Origin: Acidocella sp. KAb 2-4
Lineage (GTDB): Bacteria > Pseudomonadota > Alphaproteobacteria > Acetobacterales > Acetobacteraceae
Direction of reading: 5' to 3'
NCBI RefSeq assembly: GCF_020567705.1
Contig: NZ_JAJDJU010000022.1
Coordinates: forward strand, 1-41,318
DNA: 41,318 bases
The notes beneath the pieces were generated by a model that was not told the DNA's origin, did no database searches, and worked only from the letters and a program-made list of their open reading frames with translations. How positions within the stretch are numbered: the first letter of the stretch is position 1; each line of letters starts with the position of its first letter. Positions 8,876-20,333 of the stretch are shown here, in pieces. The translations under genes were made by a program, and so were the position numbers.

Positions 8876-9655
8876 ATGAGTTCAGCCAGCACGCAGGAAT
8901 TGTTGAGCGTGAAGGGCCTGCACAAAAAATACGGTGCGGTCACGGCGCTGCGCAATGTCAGCTTCACCGTGCGGCGTGGCGAGGTAACGGCGTTGCTCGG
9001 CGATAACGGTGCGGGCAAGTCCACCACCATCAAGGCCATCGCCGGCGCCGCGCCTGCCGATAGCGGCGGCATTTTCCTCGATGGTCACGAAGTTCATATT
9101 CGCCGCCCCGCCGATGCCAGCGCGCTCGGTATCCAGACCGTCTATCAAGATCTCGCGCTGTGCGACAATCTCGGCATCTGCGCCAATCTGTTCCTGGGGC
9201 GCGAGCGCGTCAGCCGTCCGCTCGGTTTCGGGCCCGGATTGCTGCGTGAGGTCGATATGGAGGAGGAGGCGCGGCGCGTGCTGCAAACGCTGCGCGTAAA
9301 CCTGCCCGCGCTAGACACGCCGGTCGCCGCTCTCTCCGGCGGCCAGCGCCAGGCCGTGGCCATCGCCCGTGCGGTACTCTGGGGCACCAAGCTCGTGATT
9401 ATGGATGAGCCGACCGCCGCCCTCGGCGTCGCGCAGACCGCCGAGGTGCTGCGCCTGGTGCGCCATCTCGCGGCGCAGGGCTTCGGCGTGATCCTGATCA
9501 CCCACAACATGCAGAACGTGTTCGAGGTGGCCGATAGTGTCGTCGTGCTGCGCCTGGGCGAAACGGTTCTGGAGGCACGCAAGGACGACCTGACGCCGGA
9601 AACCGTGGTGAGCTGCATAACCGGTTCACGCACCACCATCGGAGGCACGGCATGA
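8876..9655 (+). CDS. Sugar ABC transporter ATP-binding protein, single domain
   Basis: Cytoplasmic ATPase energising sugar import, 259 aa from ATG 8876 (GGAG 8 nt upstream). An in-frame start at 8825 would add 17 residues with no family match. Walker A is GDNGAGKST (42-50), the signature LSGGQ is at 153-157, and Walker B is LVIMDEPT (173-180), followed by a switch His (LITHN). Carbohydrate CUT2 ATPases such as XylG and RbsA are tandem fusions of about 500 aa. This has only one nucleotide-binding domain, as in FrcA of rhizobial fructose importers, so it must act as a homodimer. Its stop overlaps the permease start by 4 bp. Confidence 0.93.
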   Translation: MSSASTQELLSVKGLHKKYGAVTALRNVSFTVRRGEVTALLGDNGAGKSTTIKAIAGAAPADSGGIFLDGHEVHIRRPADASALGIQTVYQDLALCDNLGICANLFLGRERVSRPLGFGPGLLREVDMEEEARRVLQTLRVNLPALDTPVAALSGGQRQAVAIARAVLWGTKLVIMDEPTAALGVAQTAEVLRLVRHLAAQGFGVILITHNMQNVFEVADSVVVLRLGETVLEARKDDLTPETVVSCITGSRTTIGGTA

Positions 9656-10869
9656 CCACGAACGCGGTGAATACCACAATGAGCCAGACCCAAAACAAGG
9701 CGCCGCTGCGCCGCTGGATGCAGAAATTTCTCCACTCCACCGATCTCGGGATGATCCCGGTGATCGCGGCGCTGATCGCGATCTGGGTCGTGTTCGAGAT
9801 CCTCAATCCGCATTTCCTCACGCCGCGCAATCTCAGCAATTTGTCGGCGCAGATCGTCGTCACCGGCACGCTGGCGCTGGCCGAAACCTTCGTGATCCTG
9901 CTTGGCATGATCGATCTTTCGATCGGTTGGAGCAGCGTGGTCGCGGCCTCGGTGTTTTCGGTCGGCACGGTGTTCTTCAATCTGCCCGTCTGGCCCTGTG
10001 TTGGGCTTGGCATCGGCGCCTCCGTGCTCATCGGTTTTCTGCAAGGCCTGCTGGTCTCGCGTGTCGGCGTGCCGAGCTTCGTGGTCTCGCTGGGCGGCGC
10101 CATGATCGCCGAGGGCATCACGCTTGCCATGCTCACGCAGCATGGCGGCTCGGTGCCGCTCTCGGATGATCTTTCCACCGCCGTCGGCACGCTCAACGTG
10201 CCGCAAGGCTGGAGCTGGGGCATCGCGCTGGTGCTGTTCGCGCTGTATGCGGTGGTGCGGCTCAAGCGCCATGCCGATCGCCGCCGCCGGGGCGCGGGTG
10301 AAGCGCATACCATCGTCGTCGCCAAGCTCGCCTTCTCGTTGGCGGTGATGGTGATCGGCATCGGCCTGCTCTGCGCCTATCATGGCGTACCCATTCTGCT
10401 GGTCATCTTCCTGGCGGCGCTGTTCGGTAGCGCCTTCCTGACCAAATCCATGCAGTTCGGCCGCCATCTCTACGCGGTGGGCGGCAATGCCGAGGCCGCG
10501 CGCCGCTCCGGCATCAATGTCCGCTTCATCCAGCTTGCCGCCTTCACCATTGCCGGCGCGCTGGTTGGCCTCGGCGGCCTGCTCGATGCCGCGCGCCTTG
10601 GCGTCGCCTCCGCCACGGTGGGCGATAGCGACATCATGCTCAATGCCGTCGCCGCGGCGGTGATTGGCGGCACCAGCCTGTTTGGCGGACGCGGCTCCGT
10701 TTATGGTGCCTTCTTCGGCGCGCTCGTCATCGCCAGTGTCACCAACGGCATGGATCTGATCGGCGCGCCCTCTTCCGTGCGCTTCGGCGTGGAGGGTGTC
10801 ATCCTGCTCGCCGCCATCACCATCGATACGCTGCTCCGCCAGCGCCGTCTGCGCTCCGGCCGCGCCTGA
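9652..10869 (+). CDS. Sugar ABC transporter permease (XylH-like, CUT2 family)
   Basis: Inner-membrane channel of the sugar importer, 405 aa with about ten hydrophobic segments. Family motifs include AETFVILLGMIDLSIG in the first half and the ABC-contact region GGNAEAARRSGINVRF followed by GLGGLLDAARLG. The charged loop RLKRHADRRRRG between helices is typical of XylH-type permeases, which carry an insertion there compared with RbsC. The start ATG overlaps the ATPase stop codon, so translation is coupled. Two terminators follow at 10890 and 10932. Confidence 0.92.
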   Translation: MTTNAVNTTMSQTQNKAPLRRWMQKFLHSTDLGMIPVIAALIAIWVVFEILNPHFLTPRNLSNLSAQIVVTGTLALAETFVILLGMIDLSIGWSSVVAASVFSVGTVFFNLPVWPCVGLGIGASVLIGFLQGLLVSRVGVPSFVVSLGGAMIAEGITLAMLTQHGGSVPLSDDLSTAVGTLNVPQGWSWGIALVLFALYAVVRLKRHADRRRRGAGEAHTIVVAKLAFSLAVMVIGIGLLCAYHGVPILLVIFLAALFGSAFLTKSMQFGRHLYAVGGNAEAARRSGINVRFIQLAAFTIAGALVGLGGLLDAARLGVASATVGDSDIMLNAVAAAVIGGTSLFGGRGSVYGAFFGALVIASVTNGMDLIGAPSSVRFGVEGVILLAAITIDTLLRQRRLRSGRA

Positions 10870-10889
10870 GCCAGCGCGAATGAAAGCGG

Positions 10890-10919
10890 GCTGAACCTTG
10901 AGGTTCAGCTCGTTTTTTT
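10890..10919 (+). terminator. Terminator of the sugar ABC operon
   Basis: GCTGAACC (10890-10897), a TTGA loop, GGTTCAGC (10902-10909), then a run of seven T (10913-10919). A textbook intrinsic terminator, 20 bp after the permease stop. Confidence 0.9.
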
Positions 10920-10931
10920 GTTGCATGCTAC

Positions 10932-10961
10932 AAAAAACCCCGGCGCTTCACCGGGGTTTTT
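10932..10961 (-). terminator. Terminator of the porin-kinase unit
   Basis: The stem AACCCCGG/CCGGGGTT around CGCTTCA (10944-10950) is flanked by an A run on the left, which is the U tract on the minus strand, and a T run on the right. It sits just past the kinase stop and separates the convergent sugar units. Confidence 0.85.
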
Positions 10962-10969
10962 GCATCCGC

Positions 10970-11704
10970 CTATTTCAGCGCCAAACTCACATCGTCGCGC
11001 CACAGCTTGGCGCCGCCCGCCAGCGCGGCTTCGTTCATCGCCAGCTTCACGCCGCCAGGCAGTTCGTCCGGCGTGAACAGACGCGCATTGCCGCCGCCCA
11101 GATAGAGCGTGTCGAAATTCACCAAATCGCGGACACGCCGCAGCGTCTCCAGCACATGCGCCTTCCAGCGCGCTTCGCCGCTCCGCTTCAACGCCGCATC
11201 ACCAACGAAATCGTCATAGCTCGGCGCCTCGCCAGCCACATGCCGGCCAAGCTCGATCTGTGGGGCCGGCACGCCATCGCGGAACAACGCGAATCCCATG
11301 CCGGTGCCGAGCGTCAGCACCACTTCTATTCCCTCGCCCGCAATCACGCCGAGACCATGCATGGTCGCGTCATTGGAGAGCCTGACCGGGCATCCAAATC
11401 GTTGCGACGCCATCGCGGCGAGATCCGTTCCCTGCCAATTCGCGGTGCCGAGATTCGGCGCGGTGAGAATGACATTGCGCTTGATCGCGCCTGGAAAGCC
11501 GATGGACATTGCGTCGAACTCGCCAAGCGGCGCCACGAGCGCCACGATCTCCTCAAGCAGCGTCACCGGCGTCGAGCCTCGCGGCGTCGGACAACGGCGC
11601 ACGGGCGCCAGCATCTCGCCTGCGGCGTTCAACACCGCCGCCTTCACGCTAGTGCCACCGATGTCGATGGACAGAATTCGTTCAGGATGCATCTCGGCTT
11701 TCAT
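10970..11704 (-). CDS. ROK-family sugar kinase (polyphosphate glucokinase-like)
   Basis: Probable cytoplasmic kinase phosphorylating the imported sugar, 244 aa. It opens with the phosphate-binding motif LSIDIGGTSVKAAVLN, has the sugar-site segment RLSNDATMHGLG with a catalytic-type Asp, and the second phosphate motif LTLGTGMGFALF. The short length and absence of the ROK zinc motif fit the polyphosphate/ATP glucokinase group rather than the long ROK kinases. The start at 11704 is close to a GGGGGAAGAG stretch. A second in-frame ATG at 11692 is also possible, and an upstream ATG at 11743 would read through the intergenic hairpin. It is downstream of the porin gene on the same strand. Glucose is the most likely substrate by family, but this is not proven. 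Confidence 0.82.
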   Translation of the reverse strand: MKAEMHPERILSIDIGGTSVKAAVLNAAGEMLAPVRRCPTPRGSTPVTLLEEIVALVAPLGEFDAMSIGFPGAIKRNVILTAPNLGTANWQGTDLAAMASQRFGCPVRLSNDATMHGLGVIAGEGIEVVLTLGTGMGFALFRDGVPAPQIELGRHVAGEAPSYDDFVGDAALKRSGEARWKAHVLETLRRVRDLVNFDTLYLGGGNARLFTPDELPGGVKLAMNEAALAGGAKLWRDDVSLALK

Positions 11705-11722
11705 CTCTTCCCCCAAAAAGGC

Positions 11723-11758
11723 AGGAGGCCCGCCTGGTGTCAACCGGGCAGGGCCTCC
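11723..11758 (-). promoter_or_regulatory. Hairpin between porin and kinase genes, possible attenuator
   Basis: GGAGGCCC and GGGCCTCC form a perfect 8-bp stem around a 20-nt loop. On the minus strand it is followed by TGCCTTTTTGGGG, a five-U tract. It lies between the porin stop and the kinase start, so it probably reduces read-through from porin to kinase or protects the porin mRNA 3' end. Confidence 0.55.
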
Positions 11759-11785
11759 CCAATTCGTAGAGCCGCCGCTCGGCGC

Positions 11786-13129
11786 TTAATTCTCGCTCGG
11801 CAACCCGATCAGCCCGCCAATGTTCACGTTGAACTGCAAACCAACGACGAAGGCATCCGGCAGATTGCTCTTCGGATAAGCGCGGCTGCCCAAGCCATCC
11901 GGATGCACGATGTACTGGACATTGGGCATCACATCGAGCCACGGCGTCAGATAGGCGTCGTAATCAGCTTCCATCATCATCAGGCTGGACGCCGGACGTT
12001 GGCTCCCGCCCAGCGTCGTCACGCGATAATTGTAGAGCTCGTTGATAAACGAGCCACGGTAATGCGTGTCGCTGATCAGGAACCCGGCGCTGTCCGCCGG
12101 ACGGGACGCCATTGGCCCCTGATAGACGGCGCCGGCGCTGATATTATAGTCGGCAACCTGGTTGCTGTCCGGCCCAAACACGGCCGCGCCAAACACGGTG
12201 AGCCCGCGCTGGCTGTTCATGTCCGGGCGATAAACCATCTGCTTGGCCTGCACATACAACATGGTCCGGCCATAGCCCGTCTTGCTGACGGGCATGAACT
12301 GGTCATAGGTGTAGGGCGTGCGATCGAACACAACGCCCACATCATAGCGGCGCGGATAGGCGTCATCGGCAAAGCTGGTCTGATAATCAAGCTCCAGCGG
12401 AATCTCCGCGCCCTTTGAATGTCCGGTGCCCCAATCGAAACCATGATGCGGCGATGCCGAATCGACCGGATCATTATCCGCGATCCCGGCCTTCACATAC
12501 CAATCCTGTACCGGCGAAACCACAACCCGTCCGCCCCATACCGCGACCGGCCAGAATGACGCGTTGATGATCTTGCCCATGATATCAGGCTGTCCGCAAA
12601 TCGCGTTGGACTGAAAATGGCAGTAGATCGGATCGTTCAGTGTCAGCTGGTCCAGCTCTGTGCGGCCGGCGGTGATATCGATCATACCGTTGAGCAGCTT
12701 CTGTTCCAGCGTCAGCGTGGTCAGGTTATAGGTCTGTCCGCCGCCATAAATCTGCTGTGTCGCCACGGAGTTGTTGATCACATCCGCGCCCTGGCTACGA
12801 CCATCGCGGTTGGTGAATTCGATGTGCAGCGCGGCGCCCTGCCAGCCGACGAGTTTTTGCAGGTCGATATCGGCCCCGGCGACCACCTGATCGGCATAAT
12901 CAGAGCCTTGATGCTCGCCGCCCGAAAGATTGCCGGCGAACTCACCGAAATAATTGGCATTCAGATAGATGCCCTTGGCGGCAAGGTCCTGGCTGATCGC
13001 GGCGACCGGCGGCAGATTCAGCTCCGTCGTGTTGGCGCTCTGCGCCTGTGCGCCGGCGCAGCTCAGCACAAGGCCGGCGCACGCGGTCGTCGCCAGCCAG
13101 AGCTGGCGTTTGGCATTGGTAAACTTCAT
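11786..13129 (-). CDS. oprB: OprB-family carbohydrate-selective porin
   Basis: Outer-membrane sugar porin of 447 aa. The signal peptide ends AQA before QSANTTEL. The rest is beta-strand-rich with OprB-family features: GIYLNANYFGEFAGNLSGG near the N-terminus, the region around DITAGRTELDQLTLNDPIYCHFQSNAICGQP, and WYVKAGIADNDP. It ends with a transmembrane-strand pattern (FVVGLQFNVNIGGLIG), though the terminal residue is Asn rather than the usual aromatic. GGAGGAATAACG precedes the ATG. It supplies outer-membrane passage for the sugar taken up by the ABC system transcribed on the other strand. Confidence 0.93.
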   Translation of the reverse strand: MKFTNAKRQLWLATTACAGLVLSCAGAQAQSANTTELNLPPVAAISQDLAAKGIYLNANYFGEFAGNLSGGEHQGSDYADQVVAGADIDLQKLVGWQGAALHIEFTNRDGRSQGADVINNSVATQQIYGGGQTYNLTTLTLEQKLLNGMIDITAGRTELDQLTLNDPIYCHFQSNAICGQPDIMGKIINASFWPVAVWGGRVVVSPVQDWYVKAGIADNDPVDSASPHHGFDWGTGHSKGAEIPLELDYQTSFADDAYPRRYDVGVVFDRTPYTYDQFMPVSKTGYGRTMLYVQAKQMVYRPDMNSQRGLTVFGAAVFGPDSNQVADYNISAGAVYQGPMASRPADSAGFLISDTHYRGSFINELYNYRVTTLGGSQRPASSLMMMEADYDAYLTPWLDVMPNVQYIVHPDGLGSRAYPKSNLPDAFVVGLQFNVNIGGLIGLPSEN

Positions 13130-13249
13130 CGTTATTCCTCCTGTCCGGATCTTCTCTTCTTGGTTGTCTGTTGTGGCGGGGGGCGTGAAATCCCCCGGTG
13201 AAAAGCTGAAACTTCTCCCCTTTCAACGTCAGGCGGTTCTGCCGGACGA

Positions 13250-13304
13250 TATTTATTTTGGTCTCTAATAAAATAGGAATATGAAGCCGCCGGGACCGTG
13301 TCAA
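13250..13304 (-). promoter_or_regulatory. Porin promoter with candidate ROK operator
   Basis: Reading the minus strand, TTGACA (13304-13299), a 17-bp spacer and TATTCC (13281-13276) form a promoter. Directly downstream, about 13250-13275, is an AT-rich imperfect inverted repeat (TATTTTATT ... AAAATAAATA). Its position relative to the -10 matches the operator of the sugar ABC promoter. Confidence 0.5.
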
Positions 13305-13350
13305 ATAAAAAATTGCTGCCCCGTGGTAGTTACGCTAAGCCTGTGAGGCC

Positions 13351-14541
13351 ATGCACACACGCCGGATCAATTCGAGTACCATCCGCCGGATCAACGCGGC
13401 GCGCGTTTTCCACGGAATCCGCAAATCTCCCGGTATTTCGCCGCAGGGTTTGTCGAAGGCGACCGGCGTCGATCTCGCCACCATTTCCATCATTCTCTCG
13501 ACGCTGGAGCAGGATGGCCTGGTCACCCGCACGTTGAGCGAGCGCACCGGCCGCTCGGGCCGCCCCAACAGCCAACTCAACATCAACGAAAAAGATGGCG
13601 TGCTGGCCGGCGTCGCGGTCGATGTCCAGGAAATTCAGATCGTGCTCTCCAGCTTCGCCGGCACGCGCCTCGCCAGCTTGCGGGTCGAGGGCAGCCGCGA
13701 CCAGGACCGCGCCGCCGCCGCCATCAAATCGGGCGTGCACGCCCTGCTCAAACAGGCCGGGCATCCGCGCAAGGCGCTGGCGGGCGTCGGCGTCGGCATG
13801 CCGGGTCTGGTGGGGCTGGATGGCAAGCTGGCGCTGGCCCCGGCGCTGGATTGGCGTGACGTCGATTTCGGCGGCATCGTGTCGGCGGCGCTCGGCGTGC
13901 CGGCGCAGCTGGAAAACGACATCAAGGCCGCCGCCATCGCCGAACATCTATTCGGCAGCGGCGTGCATGATGCCGATTTCATTTATCTGTCCGGCCGCTC
14001 CGGCGTCGGCAGCGGCCTGTATCTTGGCGGCAGCCTTTATCGCGGGCCGCACGGCATGGCGGGCGAGGTCGGGCATATGAAGCTGATGCCCCATGGCCGG
14101 CCCTGCGCCTGCGGCGGCTTCGGCTGCTTCGAGGCTTATGTCTCCGAGCGCGCGATTTTCGAGAGTCTGCGCGAGGCCGGGCTGCACCTCGCCGATGCCG
14201 ACGCGGTGCGCGACGCGGCGTTGCGCGGCGAGCCAAAGGTGCTGGCGGTGCTCGACGAAGCGGGCAGGAATCTCGGACTCGGCCTCGCCAATCTCGCCAA
14301 CATCTTCGCGCCGAGCAGCGTGATTCTCGGCGGCATCATGGGCCTGCTGGCCGATTTCCTGCTGCCCGCCGCCCGCCCGGTCTTCGAGGCCAACGCCCTG
14401 CGCGAGATCCGCCGCGATGTCGCCATCACCGTCTCCACGCTGGGCGAGTTCGCCATCCCGATGGGCGGCATCGCCATCGCGCTCCAGCATTTTCTCGAGG
14501 ATCCCTCGGCGGCCCTGCTCCGCCCCCGCGCGGCGGTCTAA
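13351..14541 (+). CDS. ROK-family transcriptional repressor (XylR/NagC type)
   Basis: Likely sugar-responsive repressor of this locus, 396 aa. The N-terminal winged helix covers about residues 1-80 (KSPGISPQGLSKATGVDLATISIILSTLEQDGLV, then GRSGRPNSQL). A ROK sugar-binding domain follows, with the conserved GEVGHMKLMPHGRPCACGGFGCFEAY segment whose CxCGxxGCxE motif binds zinc in this family. It is divergent from the porin gene and their shared intergenic region holds the porin promoter. The candidate operators at the porin and ABC promoters suggest it controls both. The inducing sugar cannot be told from the sequence. Confidence 0.88.
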   Translation: MHTRRINSSTIRRINAARVFHGIRKSPGISPQGLSKATGVDLATISIILSTLEQDGLVTRTLSERTGRSGRPNSQLNINEKDGVLAGVAVDVQEIQIVLSSFAGTRLASLRVEGSRDQDRAAAAIKSGVHALLKQAGHPRKALAGVGVGMPGLVGLDGKLALAPALDWRDVDFGGIVSAALGVPAQLENDIKAAAIAEHLFGSGVHDADFIYLSGRSGVGSGLYLGGSLYRGPHGMAGEVGHMKLMPHGRPCACGGFGCFEAYVSERAIFESLREAGLHLADADAVRDAALRGEPKVLAVLDEAGRNLGLGLANLANIFAPSSVILGGIMGLLADFLLPAARPVFEANALREIRRDVAITVSTLGEFAIPMGGIAIALQHFLEDPSAALLRPRAAV

Positions 14542-14611
14542 GCGCCTCGCGGGCGTGTTCACGCTCCCGCCCCGCCCCGCCCGCCAGCTCCGCCAGCAGC
14601 CGACTTCCGAA

Positions 14612-14719
14612 GCTCAGATCTGGTTGAACTACAGCTACGCGCCGCTCAACACCGCCTCGCTCGGTGTCTCCGGCACGCTTGGCGGCTGTTCCAGCGTCAA
14701 CGGCGCGCTGCCGGGCTGA
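14612..14719 (+). pseudogene. Possible decayed coding fragment before the ATPase operon
   Basis: Between the ROK gene (ends 14541) and atpD, one frame reads QIWLNYSYAPLNTASLGVSG, then TLGGCSSVNGALPG and a stop at 14719. A tiny ORF (MIRLAKVF) follows at 14719-14745. The composition is protein-like rather than random, but there is no start, ribosome binding site or recognised family. Most likely the tail of a lost gene. No clear promoter for the ATPase operon was found in this gap. Confidence 0.25.
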
Positions 14720-14792
14720 TGATCCGCCTCGCCAAGGTGTTCTGAGGCGCGGTTTGATCCGCGTCATTGGCAGCCAGCGGGGCGGGGCTTAG

Positions 14793-16620
<1,828 letters not shown>

Positions 16621-16624
<4 letters not shown>

Positions 16625-16902
16625 GCGCGCCCGAGGACGACAAGCTCCTGCAAGGCGCGCGGCGGCGGGCAGCGCGGCACCGGCGCTGGCTGCGCGAGGG
16701 CGGCGAGCCCTCGGTGGCCGGGCGGCTGGCGCAGATCGGCGTGCTGGGCTGGATCGTGGTGGTGCCGACCCTGGCCGGCATCTTCCTCGGCCGCTGGCTG
16801 GACCGCCTGTTCCATAGCGGCATTTTCTGGACCGCCCCGCTGCTCATGCTCGGTGTGGCGCTGGGCTGCTGGGCGGCGTGGAAATGGGTGAACAGCGCAT
16901 GA
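16621..16902 (+). CDS. atpQ: N-ATPase accessory membrane protein AtpQ (AtpI-like)
   Basis: Small membrane protein of 93 aa, starting at GTG 16621 that overlaps the atpC stop (GTGA). A basic N-terminal part (ARRRAARHRRWLREG) precedes two hydrophobic segments: VLGWIVVVPTLAGIFLGRWLD and FWTAPLLMLGVALGCWAAWKWV. This two-helix layout with GIFLGRWLD matches the AtpI/F0F1-ATPase gene 1 family. Its proposed role is in rotor assembly or ion supply, by family only. Confidence 0.85.
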
Positions 16903-17180
16903 GCGCCGCGCTGCTGGCCGCGCTGGCGGGCTGGGCCCTGGCCGGGGCGGCGCTGGGCTGGCTGTATTTCCGCGCCCTGTGGTGGAACATCCGGCTGTTC
17001 ACCGCGCCGCCGCGTCCGGCCCTCGCGGCGCTGGCGGGCCTCGCGCGGTTCGCCGCCCTTGGCGTGGCGCTGTATCTGGCCAGCCGCCAGGGCGCTTTGC
17101 CCCTGCTCGCCGCCAGCCTCGGCCTGCCCGCCGGGCGCGCCCTGGCGCTGCGGCGGGCCAAACGCGAGCTGGCGCCATGA
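16899..17180 (+). CDS. atpR: N-ATPase accessory membrane protein AtpR
   Basis: 93-aa hydrophobic protein from ATG 16899, overlapping the atpQ stop. Three likely helices: AALLAALAGWALAGAALGWLYF, the middle ALAALAGLARFAALGVALYLA, and a shorter third ending in the basic tail ALRRAKRELAP. The GWLYFRALWWNIRLF motif is typical of AtpR, a protein specific to N-ATPase operons and of unproven function. The small ORF start at 16878 is less likely, since it sits inside atpQ without a ribosome binding site. Confidence 0.85.
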   Translation: MSAALLAALAGWALAGAALGWLYFRALWWNIRLFTAPPRPALAALAGLARFAALGVALYLASRQGALPLLAASLGLPAGRALALRRAKRELAP

Positions 17181-17863
17181 CCTCGCCGCTCGCCAACCCG
17201 GTGCTGTTCCATCTCGGCCCGCTCGGCATCACCGCGCCGGTGGTGGTCACCTGGGCGATCATGCTCGCGCTCAGCCTCGGCGCGGTTTTGCTCACCCGGC
17301 GTCTGGCCCTGCTCCCCAGCCGCACCCAGGCGCTGCTGGAGCTGCTGGTCGAGGCCGTGGACGCGCAGATCCGCGACACCATGCGCACCGAACCCACCCC
17401 CTACCGCGCCTTCATCGGCACGCTGTTCGTGTTCATCTTCACCGCCAACTGGTCCACGCTGGTGCCCGGCATCGAGCCGCCCACCGCGCATCTGGAGACC
17501 GACGCCGCGCTGGCCCTGCTGGTGTTCCTGGCGGTCATCGTGTTCGGCATCCGCGCCGGGGGGGTGCGTGGTTATCTCGCCAGCTTCGCCACGCCCAGCG
17601 CCTTCATGATCCCGCTCAATTTCGCCGAGAGCCTGACGCGCACCTTCTCGCTGTTGGTCCGCCTGTTCGGCAATGTGATGAGCGGCGTGTTCGTGGTCGG
17701 CATCGTGCTCTCGCTGGCCGGGCTGCTGGTGCCGATCCCGCTCATGGCGCTCGACCTGCTGACCGGCGCCGTGCAGGCTTACATCTTCGCCGTGCTCGCC
17801 ATGGTGTTCATCGCCCAGGCGGTGGGCGAGACCAAACCCGATAATGACAGGAGTGACGCATGA
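17177..17863 (+). CDS. atpB: N-ATPase subunit a (AtpB)
   Basis: Membrane stator subunit forming the ion half-channels, 228 aa from ATG 17177, overlapping the atpR stop. The penultimate helix contains FAESLTRTFSLLVRLFGNVMSG, carrying the essential Arg of the LxRLFGN motif that faces the c-ring carboxylates. The last helix, VQAYIFAVLAMVFIAQAV, is the conserved C-terminal one. The ATWST-type motif appears as FIFTANWSTLVPG. The protein is shorter than housekeeping a subunits, as usual for N-ATPases. Confidence 0.93.
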   Translation: MTSPLANPVLFHLGPLGITAPVVVTWAIMLALSLGAVLLTRRLALLPSRTQALLELLVEAVDAQIRDTMRTEPTPYRAFIGTLFVFIFTANWSTLVPGIEPPTAHLETDAALALLVFLAVIVFGIRAGGVRGYLASFATPSAFMIPLNFAESLTRTFSLLVRLFGNVMSGVFVVGIVLSLAGLLVPIPLMALDLLTGAVQAYIFAVLAMVFIAQAVGETKPDNDRSDA

Positions 17864-18105
17864 ACTGGTTGGCCCTTGCCAGCATTGTCTCGGCCGCGAT
17901 CGCGGTGTCCTTCGGCGCCATCGGCCCGGCCCTGGGCGAGGGCCGCGCCGTCGCCGCCGCGATGGACGCCATCGCCCGCCAGCCGGAGGCGGCCAACACC
18001 ATCTCGCGCACGCTGTTCGTGGGGCTGGCGATGATCGAGACCATGGCGATCTACTGCCTGGTCATCGCGCTGCTGCTGCTCTTCGCCAATCCGCTGCTGA
18101 AATGA
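17860..18105 (+). CDS. atpE: N-ATPase rotor subunit c (AtpE) with two glutamates
   Basis: Rotor-ring proteolipid, 81 aa, two helices joined by the polar loop ARQPEA. Helix 1 contains GAIGPALGEGRAV, with Glu27 where Na+-coupled c subunits have Gln. Helix 2 contains AMIETMAIYCLVI, with the main ion carrier Glu60, Thr61 beside it and Tyr65 one turn on. The Glu/Glu-Thr/Tyr set resembles Na+ sites of the Ilyobacter type. However, N-ATPase c subunits with two carboxylates have also been reported to be H+-coupled, so ion choice is open. It overlaps the atpB stop by 4 bp. Confidence 0.93.
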   Translation: MNWLALASIVSAAIAVSFGAIGPALGEGRAVAAAMDAIARQPEAANTISRTLFVGLAMIETMAIYCLVIALLLLFANPLLK

Positions 18106-18109
18106 GCGC

Positions 18110-18824
18110 ATGAGCATCGATTTCGGCACGTTGGCGCTGCAGGCCGTCAACGTCCTCATCCTCATCTGGCTGTTGCAGCGCTTCTTCTGGCGCCCGGTTG
18201 CCGCGATCATCGCGCAGCGGCGCGCGGCGGCGCAGGCGATGCTGGACGACGCCGCCAAACGGCAGGCGGAGGCCGAGGCGCAGATGGCCGGAATCGAACA
18301 GGTGCGGGCGGGGTTCGCGCAGGAGCGCGCGGCCATCCTGGCGGCGGCGCAGGCCGAGGCCGCCAGCCTGCGCGCCGCCGCCGAGGCCGAAGCCGCCAGC
18401 GCGGCGAAAGCGCTGGAGGCCGCCACCCGCGTCCGCCTGAGCGCCGAGGAAAAAACGGCGATGGCGGCGCTGCGCGGCGAGGCGGCGGAACTCGCGGTGC
18501 GGATCGCCGGGCGGCTGGTGGCGCGGCTGGATGCCCCCGCCTTGCGCGCGGCCTTTCTCGACAGCACGCTGCGCGAACTCGCAACCCTTCCGGCGGAGCT
18601 GCGCCAGGGCGTGCGCGTTCTCACCGTGACCAGTCCCGCCCCGCTGCCGCCCGAGGAGCAGACCGCCTGCGCCGCCCGGCTGCGCACGGCGCTGGGCGGC
18701 GAGGTGGCGATCAGCTTCGCCGCCGACCCCGCCGTGCTCGCCGGGTTGGAGCTGGCGGGCGGGGCGCTCAGCCTGCGCAATTCCTGGCGGGCGGATCTGG
18801 AGCGCCTGCGGGCGGAGCTGGACC

Positions 18825-18835
<11 letters not shown>
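18110..18835 (+). CDS. atpF: N-ATPase subunit b, extended (AtpF)
   Basis: Peripheral stalk subunit, 241 aa, much longer than the usual 155-170 aa b subunit. One N-terminal transmembrane segment ([19 protein letters not shown]) is followed by an Ala/Glu/Gln-rich coiled coil (about 45-150). A C-terminal domain ([30 protein letters not shown], then a final segment [17 protein letters not shown]) resembles the C-terminal part of the delta subunit (atpH). No separate delta gene is in the operon, so this fused b probably replaces it. The gap after atpE is 4 bp. Confidence 0.9.

Positions 18836-20329
<1,494 letters not shown>

Positions 20330-20333
<4 letters not shown>

Noticed and set aside
10898-12418. 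Plus-strand open frame of 506 codons
   Set aside because: Lies opposite the ROK kinase and OprB genes and crosses two terminators. No motif recognised.
14719-14745. Tiny ORF MIRLAKVF before atpD as a leader peptide
   Set aside because: No ribosome binding site and no terminator structure follows. Probably chance within decayed sequence.
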